Assembly (NCBI GenBank): GCA_947461155.1
Contig: CANHKE010000077.1
Coordinates: 1 to 6,516, forward strand
Source of the DNA: Cytophagaceae bacterium
GTDB taxonomy: Bacteria; Bacteroidota; Bacteroidia; Cytophagales; Spirosomataceae
Reading direction: 5' to 3'
Length of the DNA: 6,516 nucleotides
A program made the translations under genes and the position numbers. This document shows positions 6,392-6,516 of the stretch, in pieces. The first letter of the stretch is position 1. Each line of letters begins with the position of its first letter. Below the pieces are notes generated by a model, which was not told the origin of the DNA, ran no database searches, and saw only the letters and a list, made by a program, of their open reading frames with translations.

Positions 6392-6516
6392 TTAATCAGC
6401 CAATTGAAGTAATTCTGAAATTGTTTGCTGCGGATTGGGAGAAGCGAAGACAAAACTTCCTGCGACAAGCACATTGGCACCAGCATGAATTAAGGCACCT
6501 GCATTAATTTGATTAA
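6392..6516 (-). CDS. rpe: Ribulose-phosphate 3-epimerase, C-terminal fragment
   Basis: The last 40 residues of a gene entering from the right edge are visible on the minus strand, ending at the TAA at 6392-6394. The sequence begins NQINAGALIHAGANVLVAGS and continues FVFASPNPQQ, then a final helix TISELLQLAD. The segment AGANVLVAGSFVF is the C-terminal phosphate-binding strand and loop of ribulose-phosphate 3-epimerase (family pattern GAdxxVAGSaiF). The preceding Asn fits the DGG(V/I)N motif, since the codon cut at the edge ends in TT. The enzyme interconverts ribulose 5-phosphate and xylulose 5-phosphate in the pentose phosphate pathway in the cytoplasm. The fragment is too short to call its own start or active-site metals. 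It lies 5 bases upstream of the PD40/OmpA gene, so it is probably the first visible gene of that operon. Confidence 0.85.
   Translation of the reverse strand, partial: NQINAGALIHAGANVLVAGSFVFASPNPQQTISELLQLAD

Noticed and set aside
6301..6486. 61-codon minus-strand open frame
   Set aside because: It is out of frame with the rpe end and the signal peptide region of the OmpA-domain gene, both of which have family support.
1..6516. Search for a mobile element, CRISPR array, tRNA, toxin-antitoxin or defence system
   Set aside because: No transposase, spaced repeats, cloverleaf-like sequence or small gene pair was seen; almost every base is covered by recognisable genes or their short spacers.

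Overview
The window is AT-rich with sparse Shine-Dalgarno signals. It looks like a member of the Bacteroidota, probably a Cytophagales- or Sphingobacteria-like lineage. Three things point there: near-consensus Bacteroidota promoter elements (TTTG ... TAnnTTTG) in the one real intergenic regulatory region, a long periplasmic/outer-membrane protein combining PD40 propeller repeats with a C-terminal OmpA domain, and protein sequences of that general flavour. The assignment is inference; no marker gene is present.

Left part (1-2500), oxidative stress. The 3' end of a UMF1-type MFS transporter runs in from the left edge and overlaps, tail to tail, the end of an OxyR-type LysR regulator on the minus strand. 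OxyR is divergent from a two-gene peroxidase module. First comes a 2-Cys peroxiredoxin of the AhpC type, with the C-terminal CPC motif known from mycobacterial AhpC. Then comes AhpD, the CxxC alkylhydroperoxidase that reduces AhpC in mycobacteria. The oxyR-ahpC intergenic region holds a perfect dyad (CTATA-N13-TATAG) placed between the two divergent promoters, overlapping the -7 element of oxyR and abutting the -33 element of ahpC. This is what is expected of a LysR activator that represses itself. A strong hairpin between ahpC and ahpD probably lowers ahpD expression relative to ahpC.

Right part (2484-6516), one tight minus-strand cluster. In transcription order it holds the 3' end of ribulose-phosphate 3-epimerase (rpe), a large secreted PD40/OmpA-domain envelope protein, an OafA-like membrane acyltransferase, and a DPM1-like family 2 glycosyltransferase. 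The gaps are 5 nt, 4 nt and a 1-nt overlap (TAATG), so the genes are almost certainly co-transcribed. The last three suggest cell-envelope anchoring and surface glycan or lipid modification. The cluster ends at a bidirectional terminator shared with ahpD.

No RNA genes, mobile elements, CRISPR arrays or long repeats were seen. The window is mostly recognisable biology. The most interesting points are the compact OxyR/AhpC/AhpD circuit with a readable operator, the Met in place of a His within the AhpD active-site motif, and the coupling of rpe to envelope genes.
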